A stretch of 64,000 nucleotides of DNA from SIG78 sp045533055 (lineage in GTDB: Bacteria > Verrucomicrobiota > Lentisphaeria > Victivallales > Victivallaceae). Location: NCBI GenBank assembly GCA_045533055.1, contig JAZSHD010000236.1, positions 5,134 to 69,133 of the forward strand, given 5' to 3'. Of the stretch, positions 8,662-18,700 are shown in pieces; within the stretch, counting starts at the first letter, position 1, and the number at the start of each line of letters is the position of its first letter. The notes under the pieces were generated by a model. The model was not told the DNA's origin. It saw only the letters and a list, made by a program, of their open reading frames with translations, and ran no database searches. The position numbers and the translations under genes are program-made.

Positions 8662-11600
8662 ATGAAGTTTTTTTCGATCGTCGGCAAGGCTCTTTGTGCC
8701 TTTTTTCTGCTGTTTGCAGCATGCGGCACAATAATTGCAGAAGCAGTGCAAGCACCTTGGATGCAGAAAATTCCGGTTATCGACGGCAAATTCGATGCCG
8801 CCGAGTGGCAGGATGCACTGGTTTGGAAACGCAGTATTTCCGGCAAAAACAAACTCCTTGCCTTGCGTAACACATTGTTTTACTTCGGCTGCGACGGCAA
8901 AAATCTCTACCTTGCCCAGCAAAGCGAGCTTAAACCATCTCATATTCAAGCTGAAGAAAAACGCTGCTGGGAGATAACCTTGCTGCCCCCCGGCGGCAAA
9001 CAGGTTTCTTTTGCCATTGAGCCGGGCAAATCCGGCAAACTCCCTGCCGGAGCGGTGGTCAAATACGGTACAGCCAAAGGCTTCTGGCATGTGGAACTTG
9101 CCATACCCTTGAGCAGCTTCAGCGGCAAAGATCTTGCCGACGGCGTCTGGGGCGTGCAGATGTTCCGCAAGTGGAACATCCCCGGCGAAAAAGCCATGTG
9201 GCATTTGCCCACAGCTAAAGAGCCTTTGGCACAAATCAGGATCGTCCCCAAGGGCGTACTCTGCAATCTTGTTGACATGATCAATCATACCAAACTTGCC
9301 AGCTGGCGGCTGACCTGGCAAATCAAAAATACCCTCGATAAACCCGTAACGCTTCGCTGGACTGCCGATGTAAAATCACTGGAAGCTCCCGTCAACCGGG
9401 CAAAAAACATAACGCTGGCTCCGGGAGCAAGCGAAGAGGTGGTTATGCAGAGTATTTTTATGCCGGGTACTTACCGGACTTTTACAGCAGAAGTAAAAAA
9501 TGCTGCTGACAACACGGTTTACTGGCAGCGTAAATTTTCGTGGGATTTTGCCCAAGCTAAAAAGTGGTTCGATCCCGATCCCCCCCTGCAGCTGCATTAC
9601 GCAGTCCACCCCACGGCACAAACTTTGCGTGTGCGGGTCTTCTGCCGCAACGCCAAAAAATTTGCCAATGTAGCCAAAGCCGAAGTGCTGGTAACTCATG
9701 AATCCGGCAAAGTCGTTGCCCGCAAAGCGTTGACCAAGCGTGCCAACAAGGATTGGTTCAGCTATTGGAACGAGCCGGAAATGAAAAACTGGCCGCTGGG
9801 TAAATACACTCTGACCGTAAAAGCTACCGGCAAAGACGGTAAAAACCAGGAACTCAAAGGTTCTTTCGGCAGACACAAGTTTGAGTGGGAAAATAACAAA
9901 CTCGGAAAATCCGAACAATACATACCTCCCTTCAAGCCGCTCAAGGTCAAAAATAATGAGATCCACGCCCTGCTGACCGGCTACCGCCGCAGCGGAGTTT
10001 TCTGGGATGCTGTGTATGCTCAAGACAAAAACATTCTGGCAGCCCCAATCGAACTTAAAATCAATGGCGAAACATTCAAATCCATCACTACAAGGCAGGT
10101 AAAAGCCCCCTTCGGCCATGTGATCTTTGAAACCGATTTTATATACAAAGACCTGAAACTTACCGCCGTGCATGATTACGACTACGACGGCATGTGCAAA
10201 GTTACACTCAAGTTCGCCCCGGTCAAGCCGGTGAAAATCGACAGCATGTACTTTGATATCGACCTCAAAAAAGAGTATGTAACGCTTTACAGTGCCATGG
10301 GGGCGCGGTTGCGCAACAACTTCCACGGCTGGGTCCCCGAAAAAGAGGGCTTGGTCTGGGATAGTTTGCGTGGCAGAGTATTGAATCCGCTGCTCAAAGG
10401 ATTCCGCCCCTACATCTGGGTCGGCGAACAATACAAAGGCTTCTGCTGGTTTGCCGAAACTCCCCATAACTGGAGCATCGACCCAAGCAAGCCCGCTCAA
10501 ACCCTGACGGTGGAAAAATCCGCAGTCCGGGTGCGGATCAACCTGGTCAACAAACCTGTTACCCGGGATAAAAAGTTTGATATAGTTATGGGCTTCCAGC
10601 CCACTCCGGTCAAGCCACAGCCCAAGGTTGCTGCCATGCCAGGTCTGGTGCATCGGGTGAAGTTTGTACCCCGCTCCAAGTACAGAAATATCATAGCTTC
10701 TTACATATATATGTGTATGCGTTACGAAGACGGTATGCTTTCGGTACCGCCCAACAACGACTGGAGCTTTCTGGAATATGTTGCCGCCGACAAGTGGAAA
10801 ACTCCGGCGGAAGCCCAGGCTTTTGCTCTGGATTATGTAAAACGCAATAAGCTGGATCAGAGCGAATACCGCAGTATATACGATTATTCGCCGGCATTGA
10901 GCAAAAATCTGCATTTGAGCATGCGGGCATTTTGCGAGGTCTACCGCCCCAGCAATGTACGCATCCAGTATCAGAATCCCCGTGCCGTAGCCCCAAACTC
11001 CAAAGAATTCAATATGTATAGCGATGAATGGAGCTTGTGGGAAACCCGTCCGCCGAGCCTTGAACGCATGAGCCACTTCGGCTGCGACCCTACGGACAAG
11101 CTGACTGATTTTATGCTTTACAACCTCCGCAAACTCTACAAATACGGGTTTACCGGCATTTATTACGATAATATTTTTGATACGCCATGCTACAATGTAG
11201 CCAAAGGCCCGGCCATTGAAGTAGAACCGGGTAAAATCATGCCTTATTACCCTTTGTTTGAAATGCGTGAATTGCTCAAACGAAGTGCCCTGTTTCTGCA
11301 TGAAGAAGGCAGATACCTCGGCGGATACCCCTTGCTGGAGTCGCATATAACCGATACAGTTATGATCCCGCTGGTGAGCTTTAATGCTGTTACGCTGGAC
11401 TGGGAAATGAATTTCGGTTCCGATCCTTATCCCCGGCGTTTTTCGCAGCCGTATATCCTTACGAATACAGTAGGTACTCAAACCGGTACTCTGGGGGCAA
11501 CCATTATCCAGCGTGATAAAACCATGCCCGGCGATGAGATCGAGCGTTCTGTTCTGGCGGTGCAGTTTGCCAATAACCTTATGAGCGGCAAACTCTACGC

Positions 11601-12357
11601 CACGCCCGGAATGTTCTATCAGAATGCCATCAACTATATCTTTGATTTCGGCTATGAAGCCGAAGGTACAGTCATTTATCCGGGATATCTCAAAAATAAT
11701 CCGGTAAAGATCAACAACAAAGATGTTCTGGCAACCGTGGTAAAACGCAAAGATGGTGAAGTATTGCTGATGATCGGCAATGTGGGCAAAAAAGCGGTCA
11801 AGGCGACCTTTGATCTGGGCAAATTTGCTTCCGGTACTATCTATGATGCTGAAAGCAAAACCATCATCGGCAAAGGCAGTAAATTCACTTTGCCGATAGA
11901 AAAATACAGCTACCGGTTGATCCAAGTCGGCAAAGCTCCGGCAAACGCCCAAAAACTGTCAGGTGTTGCCAATTGGAACAAGGCGACCCGGGCGGTGCTG
12001 GAACACACAGCAGAAAGTTTGATCATCAAAGATATCAAAAAAGATCACTACATCGTTAATAAGACTCTTCAGCTTGATACCAATAAAATCAGCACGATAA
12101 CGATCAAATACCGTGCCCGCGGCATTGCCGGTAAAACCAACGGACAGCTTTATTTTGCCAAAGATAAGCAGAAGTTCGGTTCGCCCCGTTTTTTCCGGCT
12201 GCCCAGCTTAAAGAGTGATGATGCCTACCGCACAATAACTATAAAAACCGCCAAAAATCCGGAGTGGAAAAAACTTGGCAAAGTTACTGCCATAAGATTG
12301 GATATGATGGATCAAGCTACTGGAGTTATTGAAATAAAAGATATAAAATTCCAGTAA
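8662..12357 (+). CDS. Secreted DUF6067-like glycoside hydrolase with N-terminal CBM9-like domain
   Basis: This is a 1231-residue exported protein. The N-terminus has a signal peptide (FFLLFAACGTII; the Cys lies in a weak lipobox-like context). Residues ~35-200 form a CBM9-like domain (PVIDGKFDAAEWQDA, FWHVELAIPLSSF). Beta-sandwich domains follow, then a catalytic-type barrel around residues 560-1000 with HGWVPEKEGLVWDSLRG, YGFTGIYYDNIFDTPCYN and LGGYPLLESHITD. This layout fits DUF6067-type glycoside hydrolases of Lentisphaerota and Planctomycetota. A C-terminal beta domain completes it. AAGGA precedes the ATG by 8 bases. It is the last gene of its operon, followed by a strong intrinsic terminator. 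The long open frame on the opposite strand is a shadow. Confidence 0.65.
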   Translation: MKFFSIVGKALCAFFLLFAACGTIIAEAVQAPWMQKIPVIDGKFDAAEWQDALVWKRSISGKNKLLALRNTLFYFGCDGKNLYLAQQSELKPSHIQAEEKRCWEITLLPPGGKQVSFAIEPGKSGKLPAGAVVKYGTAKGFWHVELAIPLSSFSGKDLADGVWGVQMFRKWNIPGEKAMWHLPTAKEPLAQIRIVPKGVLCNLVDMINHTKLASWRLTWQIKNTLDKPVTLRWTADVKSLEAPVNRAKNITLAPGASEEVVMQSIFMPGTYRTFTAEVKNAADNTVYWQRKFSWDFAQAKKWFDPDPPLQLHYAVHPTAQTLRVRVFCRNAKKFANVAKAEVLVTHESGKVVARKALTKRANKDWFSYWNEPEMKNWPLGKYTLTVKATGKDGKNQELKGSFGRHKFEWENNKLGKSEQYIPPFKPLKVKNNEIHALLTGYRRSGVFWDAVYAQDKNILAAPIELKINGETFKSITTRQVKAPFGHVIFETDFIYKDLKLTAVHDYDYDGMCKVTLKFAPVKPVKIDSMYFDIDLKKEYVTLYSAMGARLRNNFHGWVPEKEGLVWDSLRGRVLNPLLKGFRPYIWVGEQYKGFCWFAETPHNWSIDPSKPAQTLTVEKSAVRVRINLVNKPVTRDKKFDIVMGFQPTPVKPQPKVAAMPGLVHRVKFVPRSKYRNIIASYIYMCMRYEDGMLSVPPNNDWSFLEYVAADKWKTPAEAQAFALDYVKRNKLDQSEYRSIYDYSPALSKNLHLSMRAFCEVYRPSNVRIQYQNPRAVAPNSKEFNMYSDEWSLWETRPPSLERMSHFGCDPTDKLTDFMLYNLRKLYKYGFTGIYYDNIFDTPCYNVAKGPAIEVEPGKIMPYYPLFEMRELLKRSALFLHEEGRYLGGYPLLESHITDTVMIPLVSFNAVTLDWEMNFGSDPYPRRFSQPYILTNTVGTQTGTLGATIIQRDKTMPGDEIERSVLAVQFANNLMSGKLYATPGMFYQNAINYIFDFGYEAEGTVIYPGYLKNNPVKINNKDVLATVVKRKDGEVLLMIGNVGKKAVKATFDLGKFASGTIYDAESKTIIGKGSKFTLPIEKYSYRLIQVGKAPANAQKLSGVANWNKATRAVLEHTAESLIIKDIKKDHYIVNKTLQLDTNKISTITIKYRARGIAGKTNGQLYFAKDKQKFGSPRFFRLPSLKSDDAYRTITIKTAKNPEWKKLGKVTAIRLDMMDQATGVIEIKDIKFQ

Positions 12358-12377
12358 GTGGAGCTTAAAGTGAAGCT

Positions 12378-12431
12378 CGGGCTGTACATCAGCGGCAAAT
12401 GACTTTTGCCTGAAGTACAGCCCGTATTTTT
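12378..12431 (+). terminator. Rho-independent terminator of the GH106/pilin/DUF6067 operon
   Basis: A 10-bp perfect stem CGGGCTGTAC/GTACAGCCCG encloses a smaller hairpin GGCAAA/TTTGCC and is followed by TATTTTTT. It begins 21 bp after the stop codon at 12357. Confidence 0.85.
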
Positions 12432-12453
12432 TACAGCCTGTGCTGCTAATTAC

Positions 12454-12528
12454 TCAATAGCGGTTTTCCGGAATGACTTCCAGCCAGTAGTTGTTGGGGT
12501 CTATGAGCATAAACTATAGTTACCCATT
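12454..12528 (-). pseudogene. Truncated VOC gene 3' end, block B (abuts CRISPR array)
   Basis: On the minus strand this 75-bp block ends in codons for FMLIDPNNYWLEVIPENRY plus TGA, matching the last residues of the intact VOC protein. Its AATGGG start lies directly against the leader-distal CRISPR repeat, with no bases between. Length and orientation equal those of block A; its upstream arm is more diverged. It marks one side of the CRISPR-Cas module, with block C on the other side. Confidence 0.8.
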
Positions 12529-13688
12529 GTTTGAGACCCCTATAAAACTGCACTACTCTCAAACATATGCACCCCACACCAGCTAATGGCAATGGGTTGA
12601 GACCCCTATAAAACTGCACTACTCTCAAACACATGTACGGATAAGAGTTACTATTATTGGGGTTGAGACCCCTATAAAACTGCACTACTCTCAAACTCTT
12701 TCTTTCCTACGCCCTCTGTGCAATAGGGTTGAGACCCCTATAAAACTGCACTACTCTCAAACTCAAGTTTAACTTGATATAACGGGGATTATGGTTGAGA
12801 CCCCTATAAAACTGCACTACTCTCAAACAAACCCCATAGCCATAACCTTGGCAGCTTGGGTTGAGACCCCTATAAAACTGCACTACTCTCAAACCTGCTC
12901 CCTTTTGTTGTTGCCTATACTTATGGTTGAGACCCCTATAAAACTGCACTACTCTCAAACCCGCGTGCTGTCATCTCTGTCCCATTGGGCGGGTTGAGAC
13001 CCCTATAAAACTGCACTACTCTCAAACTTGCTCTAATTATAATTTAGCACGAAAAAAGGGTTGAGACCCCTATAAAACTGCACTACTCTCAAACCCGGCG
13101 GTGTTGTTGATGTTACTTGCTTTCGGTTGAGACCCCTATAAAACTGCACTACTCTCAAACTATGTGCCTACCTCAAAGGTGCCAATTTGGGGTTGAGACC
13201 CCTATAAAACTGCACTACTCTCAAACGGCGACTTTTGTATATATGTGAATCCATTGGTTGAGACCCCTATAAAACTGCACTACTCTCAAACCGCTGTAAT
13301 GTCGGGATGTCGACAGGCATTGGTTGAGACCCCTATAAAACTGCACTACTCTCAAACTGAGTACCCTCCAAGGAGTATACCCATTGAGGTTGAGACCCCT
13401 ATAAAACTGCACTACTCTCAAACTGCACGGCAAGATACTTACAGTTAGTCGCCGGTTGAGACCCCTATAAAACTGCACTACTCTCAAACCGCTTGGCGGC
13501 GATAGGCTTCAACCCGCCTGGTTGAGACCCCTATAAAACTGCACTACTCTCAAACATTGTTTATAATGTGATGGTTTGAACGCACGGTTGAGACCCCTAT
13601 AAAACTGCACTACTCTCAAACCCTATATATATAGGCGATTTCAATTTTTGAGGGTTGAGACCCCTATAAAACTGCACTACTCTCAAAC
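12529..13688 (-). CRISPR. Type II-A CRISPR array, 18 repeats and 17 spacers
   Basis: Eighteen 36-bp repeats, read on the plus strand as GGTTGAGACCCC...CTCTCAAAC, are separated by 17 unique spacers of 29-31 bp. The crRNA sense is the minus strand (repeat 5' GTTTGAGAGTAGTGCAG), as in type II-A arrays. Seventeen repeats look identical. The left-most one (12529-12564), farthest from the leader, has one change at its second plus-strand base, as expected for a terminal repeat. The newest spacer (13622-13652) lies next to the leader and contains the palindrome CCTATATATATAGG. The near-perfect repeats and leader suggest a functional or recently active array. Confidence 0.97.
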
Positions 13689-13811
13689 CTCAAATTTACT
13701 TTTTGGGATCGAGAATTATATCAGTTTTATAAGAAATTCACACATCGTAAGATGTGTTTTGTGACCCTGGCAATAATATAACAGTATTAACAGAAATGTC
13801 AAATCTGAAAA
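13689..13811 (-). promoter_or_regulatory. CRISPR leader with extended -10 promoter and leader-anchoring sequence
   Basis: On the minus strand the leader runs from csn2 to the first repeat. An extended -10 element, TGATATAAT, lies at 13715-13723, placing the start of pre-crRNA about 20 bases before the first repeat. The bases joining the first repeat are ATTTGAG, the same as the leader-anchoring sequence described in Streptococcus pyogenes type II-A systems that directs new spacers to the leader end. A 7-bp hairpin (ACACATC/GATGTGT) lies around 13741-13758. Confidence 0.7.
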
Positions 13812-14477
13812 TCAAATTTCACACAAATCATTGTCAATGAGCAACCGTTCTTCACGAGAAAGTTTTTTATAAACTTTGTTGTCAATAAGTAAAATATTAT
13901 GTTCTTTCCGGCAGCAGGTTTCTGTAAAAAGCTCTAATACAGCATCGTCCAAAAAAGAACGGAGATTTACAAATATAAAAACAGAAGCCAGCCCGTTATC
14001 ATTCATCAAATCCATATATACCAACAGTTTTTCCGCCAAGTCCGGATAATCTTCTTTTAACTGAATTCCTGCTGATTTTAACAAAGATGATATCGAAAGT
14101 CGTTCCGGCTCCAGTTCTAAATCATTTTGGAAGGCAAGATCATAAATTAATTTTTCAATACTCCCGAGTATCTGCTGACTCCGCTCGTAAAACTCCTGAT
14201 TCATTGCCAGTTTTTCCATTTTAGCAAGAATTTTATTCAACAGAGTTTTCTGATTGATTTCGAAAGAAAAAAGGTCTGCAATCAGGACCAAATTACCGGA
14301 AACAGGAATCGGTTTTTCATCGACAGAGAGTACAACAGGACCATCTTCCCCGCAGCTTTGGTGATGCAAATCGTCGATAAAACGAAAAAACAAACTTGGA
14401 TTTTCAATCACTAGCGACGGAAAGGTTCCGTTGTTAAACTTGATAACAGACTTGATTTCAGGATAAGCCAGCTTCAT
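13812..14477 (-). CDS. csn2: CRISPR-associated protein Csn2 (type II-A)
   Basis: This 221-residue protein has the size and position of Csn2, the ring-forming, DNA-end-binding adaptation protein that defines subtype II-A. Csn2-like features are the N-terminal beta-rich part (LVIENPSLFFRFIDDLH, then GNLVLIADLFSFEINQKTL), a helical middle and the late segment VFIFVNLRSFLDDAVLELF followed by NILLIDNKVYKK. The start codon overlaps the cas2 stop by 4 bp (ATGA), indicating translational coupling. It is the last cas gene; the leader and array follow directly downstream. Family identity is by motif and synteny and could not be tested by alignment. Confidence 0.85.
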   Translation of the reverse strand: MKLAYPEIKSVIKFNNGTFPSLVIENPSLFFRFIDDLHHQSCGEDGPVVLSVDEKPIPVSGNLVLIADLFSFEINQKTLLNKILAKMEKLAMNQEFYERSQQILGSIEKLIYDLAFQNDLELEPERLSISSLLKSAGIQLKEDYPDLAEKLLVYMDLMNDNGLASVFIFVNLRSFLDDAVLELFTETCCRKEHNILLIDNKVYKKLSREERLLIDNDLCEI

Positions 14478-14794
14478 AAAATCACCAATGATTGTTCGGT
14501 TGTTACCACATCGCTTTTCATATCACCGACGATAAATGAAATCCCAGAAAATTGTTTTTCCGTAATAATCATTGCACAAACCATTCCCTGGGGCGGCTTA
14601 AAACTTTCGATTCTAGCCACAACGCTTTTTGCCATTGCTTCGTTGATAACCATACGGCAATACACAGACTCCTGCAGCATAAAAAAGCCGTTTAAGATCA
14701 AATCATTGCGAATACGCCGATAATTCCGCCGGTTTTCAGAAGTTGCTGTCGGTAAATCAAAAAACACCATCAATCTCATAAATCTGTTACTCAT
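14474..14794 (-). CDS. cas2: CRISPR-associated endoribonuclease-fold protein Cas2
   Basis: The 106-residue protein begins with the Cas2 ferredoxin-like strand RLMVFFDLPTATSENRRNYRRIR, interrupted here as FFDLP (the conserved Asp-containing strand) and NYRRIRNDLI. Then come GFFMLQESVYCRM and the later strand MVCAMIITEKQFSGI. In type II systems Cas2 bridges two Cas1 dimers in the spacer integration complex. The gene starts 2 bases after the cas1 stop codon and overlaps csn2 by 4 bp. Confidence 0.93.
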   Translation of the reverse strand: MSNRFMRLMVFFDLPTATSENRRNYRRIRNDLILNGFFMLQESVYCRMVINEAMAKSVVARIESFKPPQGMVCAMIITEKQFSGISFIVGDMKSDVVTTEQSLVIL

Positions 14795-14796
14795 TT

Positions 14797-15702
14797 TTAT
14801 GTTACCGGTTCAGTAAAAGTTCGTTTTTTCTGCCATGAACAAAATTTCACAGCAGATAGCTTCCCGAGAGTAATTGTCTTGAAAATACTTCGGACATAGA
14901 TCATAATACAATCGTCCAAACGCCGTTGAGTTCCATCAATAAAGAATGGCTGATTGAAAATTTCCAGCATCCGATGTTTTTCTTTAGAACCGAACTGAAT
15001 GAATCCACAGGAATCAACCCAACGATCGATCAGAATGCGGAACGGCTCCATCAGGTCGCAGCTCAGATTGAAGTGATTAAATGTATTATGATGTGTGATC
15101 CCCAACTGAGTGGAATAACCGCTGGAAACGATTTCACGGTTGAATGCCGATAAGATCAATGAATAACCGTAGTTCAAAGCGGAATCAACAGCCGATCCAT
15201 CACCCCGCCTGAATGAATTTCCGAAGATTTTATTGAAATAAACCTTTGCGGCATGACCTTCCCGATTGCTCATATCTCCGTATTGCAGATTTTTTACATA
15301 ATCCATCAACATTTCAGACTCGCGGTTCATCTTTTTTTCAGCTAAAAATAATGCCTGATTGCGTATTTTCTCTGCAATGATTTCTGTCCAAAGCAGTTGG
15401 CAAAAATCTGTATTCCACTGAATTTGTTCCCGTAATTTTCCGGAAGACTCTCCATGTCCGTAACATGGGATCAGTTCTGCACAGGGAGAGTGCTTTTCAT
15501 CACAGAAAATGACTTTGATCTTCCGTTTTATCAATTCTGCAAGCAGACAGCCCGTCACACAGCAAGATGGATTTTCCACAATCAGGGTATTTACCTCATC
15601 AAGAAAAACTCGTACGGTATCGTCATCACGACGGATGACAAGATACCCCATGCGGAGATCAAGCTTGCTGCGTTTCTCAATAACAACTGTCCGGAAGCTC
15701 AT
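14797..15702 (-). CDS. cas1: CRISPR-associated integrase Cas1 (type II)
   Basis: The ATG at 15702 gives a 301-residue protein starting MSFRTVVIEKRSKLDL, typical of type II Cas1; the TTG two codons earlier is less likely. It has the N-terminal beta domain (LVIRRDDDTVRVFLDEVNTLIVENP) and the helical catalytic domain with ADGSAVDSALNYGYSLILS (expected Glu region), GITHHNTFNHFNLSCDLMEPFR (active-site His and Asp) and VDSCGFIQF. Cas1 integrates prespacers at the leader-repeat junction with Cas2, Csn2 and Cas9. It starts 8 bases downstream of the end of cas9, in one operon. Confidence 0.95.
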   Translation of the reverse strand: MSFRTVVIEKRSKLDLRMGYLVIRRDDDTVRVFLDEVNTLIVENPSCCVTGCLLAELIKRKIKVIFCDEKHSPCAELIPCYGHGESSGKLREQIQWNTDFCQLLWTEIIAEKIRNQALFLAEKKMNRESEMLMDYVKNLQYGDMSNREGHAAKVYFNKIFGNSFRRGDGSAVDSALNYGYSLILSAFNREIVSSGYSTQLGITHHNTFNHFNLSCDLMEPFRILIDRWVDSCGFIQFGSKEKHRMLEIFNQPFFIDGTQRRLDDCIMIYVRSIFKTITLGKLSAVKFCSWQKKRTFTEPVT

Positions 15703-15710
15703 GATCAAAC

Positions 15711-18700
15711 TCAGATCAAATCAAGAAGATTGACACTCTTTGTTTCATGCAAACCGCTGGCATCAGAGTAAACAATCCGAACCGTTGAAAATGTTTTTTT
15801 CCAGTTTGACAAACTACTGGGGAGTGTTGTTACCGCAGCATTCTCAACACCACCGATCGAACTCAAATCGACTCCAGAACCACTGCTTCTGCCCATACAT
15901 TTGATAATTCCCAATAATATTTCAGCTTGTTTTTCCGGGGGAAGTGCAATAAACTTATCGCGTCCTTTTTCAAGATATTCCAGGGGATTTGCTGGTCGCT
16001 TGGCAAACATTCCTGTCCGCAATTTATCCGTTAAGGCATCATAAAGTTCTACATTGCTGTCCACAGAAAATTTATCATACTCTTCGGAATACATAAATTT
16101 TGGATTTTTACGTTTTTTCTCATAGAATGATTCCAAACGTTTGATGTACCGTTCCCAATAACTATCCAATAACAAAGGCGAAGCGATTCCTACACCAAGT
16201 TTACTTCCACCACTGCTTTTCCCGTTAAGGATGAACCGCAACCCATTATCGACCTCAAAAACAGTTTTGATCTTGATCGGTTTTATTCCCAGCGGGAACT
16301 TGACAGTAAAGTCTTTTTTCCCTGTCGGATCAATAAAGATTTTTACATACATCTCAGCAAAAGCCTTATCGTTCAAGTACTTATCTGCAATCATCAAATC
16401 AACCGGGACAAGAGTCAACTCTTTTTTAGTTTTCTTTTTTACAGTTTCTTCAGTTAAAACGAAAGAGAAAAATGCCGCTGCTGCTTTTCTGTAACCGCCA
16501 TAAATTTCCGTCGGCTTCCCTTTTTTCAAAGGAATCAATCCAGATGTTGCAGGTTTGGGAGTCTGATCAAACAAACCTCCATGCTGGCAGAAAGTATAAT
16601 TTGTAAAATGCATATAATTCCGTTTCAGGATATTTTTTACTTGAGCAATATTTCTGCTGCCATCCCAAATAATTTCGCTGTGCCTGTTTTTAAGGCGGCT
16701 TTTCTCTCCGAATACAACTTTTGTCTTTACACTGTATTCGTCAGAATGTTCCATAAAATAGTTGCGGGTGAAATATTCATGCCAGACATTTCCGACAACA
16801 ATATTGAGATACGCATCTTTTCCATGATGCAAATCATTGACAACACGAGATTTCACCAGATCGAATTCATGTCGAAAATCAGAAACCAGTCCGGCTTTGA
16901 CGTAAACGATTTCGGTGTCCGGATAACGCTCTTTCAGCAATTCTGTTAAGACTTTTGTTGACTGTCTGTTTTCCACCAGCTGCCGATTGATGAAGCCCCA
17001 TTTTTCATCTTCAGAGAACGAAGTGGAACGAGTCAAACGGAAAAATTTTTCATCAGAGATCAAACCATTATCTTTCAAATATTTCCAGAACGGCGTCATT
17101 TTTTTGCGGATATCTGCATTCAGCGGGTAAGCATCACTCTTCGCACCATTGATTTCACTGCGAACCAGAACGAGGTTATTCAGAAGGCTGTCATCTTTCA
17201 CCTTTGACTGCGGATAGATATGCTCTTTATTGCAAAGAGAAAGACCCGTGATTGATATGGATTCCCCTGTATACATATCCCGCCCAAGCTGCATGAAATA
17301 CAGATAAAGAGTATCTTTTTGCAATGCAGCTTCGTCATAGCTGTCAAGTTCCTTACTGAGTCTTCTGATATCATCATCGGCTATACTTTCATAAAGTTTT
17401 TTCAGACTGACAATGCGTGAAAGTTTCCTTTTCCCTTTTTCCTTGCTGTCAACATCGCGAGCCATTTCCACAAAAATTTTCCGCGGAGCTTTTCCCATAG
17501 TCTTTACAATCTCATCAAGGATGGTAAAGGTACGGATGATCGGGCGTTTGACAGCGTTGGAAACATACATTTCATCAAGTCGATTCGTAAGCGACTGCGG
17601 TCTTTCGGAATAATATTCCCGTCTGGCAGCATCCACCATCTTCCGGAATGGATATTTATCACTCATCAACTGCTGTAGATTGAGATTGTATTCCCACATC
17701 ATGTTGATGATGGAAAGTTTTCCTCCGGTTTTAACATCAAAATGCCCCGGTTCCGTCAGAAACTTTCTGGAAAGTCTTCCAAAACCCTGAAATTTTTTGA
17801 ACGAGAGTTTTTTGACATCATCGTCTGATAGTTTTTGGAATTTTTTCAAATAATTGCGGTACCGGAGATTATCTTCCGTAAAAGATCTTTGGTGAATGAT
17901 CTCTTCAGCTTCTGACTCTGTAAGTTTTTTCTCTTCAAAAAAAGGGTTAAAAATCTTCCAGCTGCTCAAAGAAGCCGTAATCGTATCATCAATTCCAGTT
18001 ATACAGCTTTCATCCAATTCATTATAAAGATTGTTGGATTTCAAACAATTGAGTATTGTCTTTTTCGTAATCTTACTGTATTTGAAGAACAAATCATACA
18101 GCAACTGCTTGCATTTTGTTGTTACTGGAGCACCATTAATATGAATTGCGTTCAATAGATTTAACACCTCAAAACGCTGATACAGCAGAGAATGTTTCGG
18201 TAAAACTTCTTCATTGGGTAAATAGGTGCACTTATTGCACATTCGTTTGATGAAAGCTTCTTCGCTGGCTTCAAGATCAACTTTCTTTTCAAAATTCCAC
18301 GGCAGAATCTTTCCCTCAGTTTTTCGTTTCAGCCAGGCAAAATTGCTGTGAGAGTTCAGAGGCCCGACAAAATACGGTATCTTGAATTCCATAATAGAAA
18401 GGATTTTATTTTTAACGGATAAACCATCTTTATCGCATTCCAAAAGGAACGGTAAATATCCGGAAGCTTTGCTTAGCAGATTATTCAATTCATTCCAATA
18501 CAACTGATAAGGAACCGTTCTGTTATTAGTGACAACCTGTTTCGGCAGGAATTTATTTGACAAAATATCCAGCCCAATCTGATCAAAAAGACTTTGATCT
18601 GCGGAATCTTCAATCACCATATTTTTAAGTTTTGATTTGAGAAAGTTATAAAAATCTTCTGAATTGGCTCTTTTTTCTGCAGAACCGATATATGATACAT

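Noticed and set aside
9376..11952. 858-codon open frame on the minus strand
   Set aside because: It is fully antisense to the DUF6067-like gene, which has signal peptide, domains, ribosome site and operon context; the frame arises from codon bias.
12446..13487. Open frames with repeated RVVQFYRGLN or VETPIKLHYSQT peptides
   Set aside because: They are translations of the CRISPR repeats, with spacers giving the variable parts.
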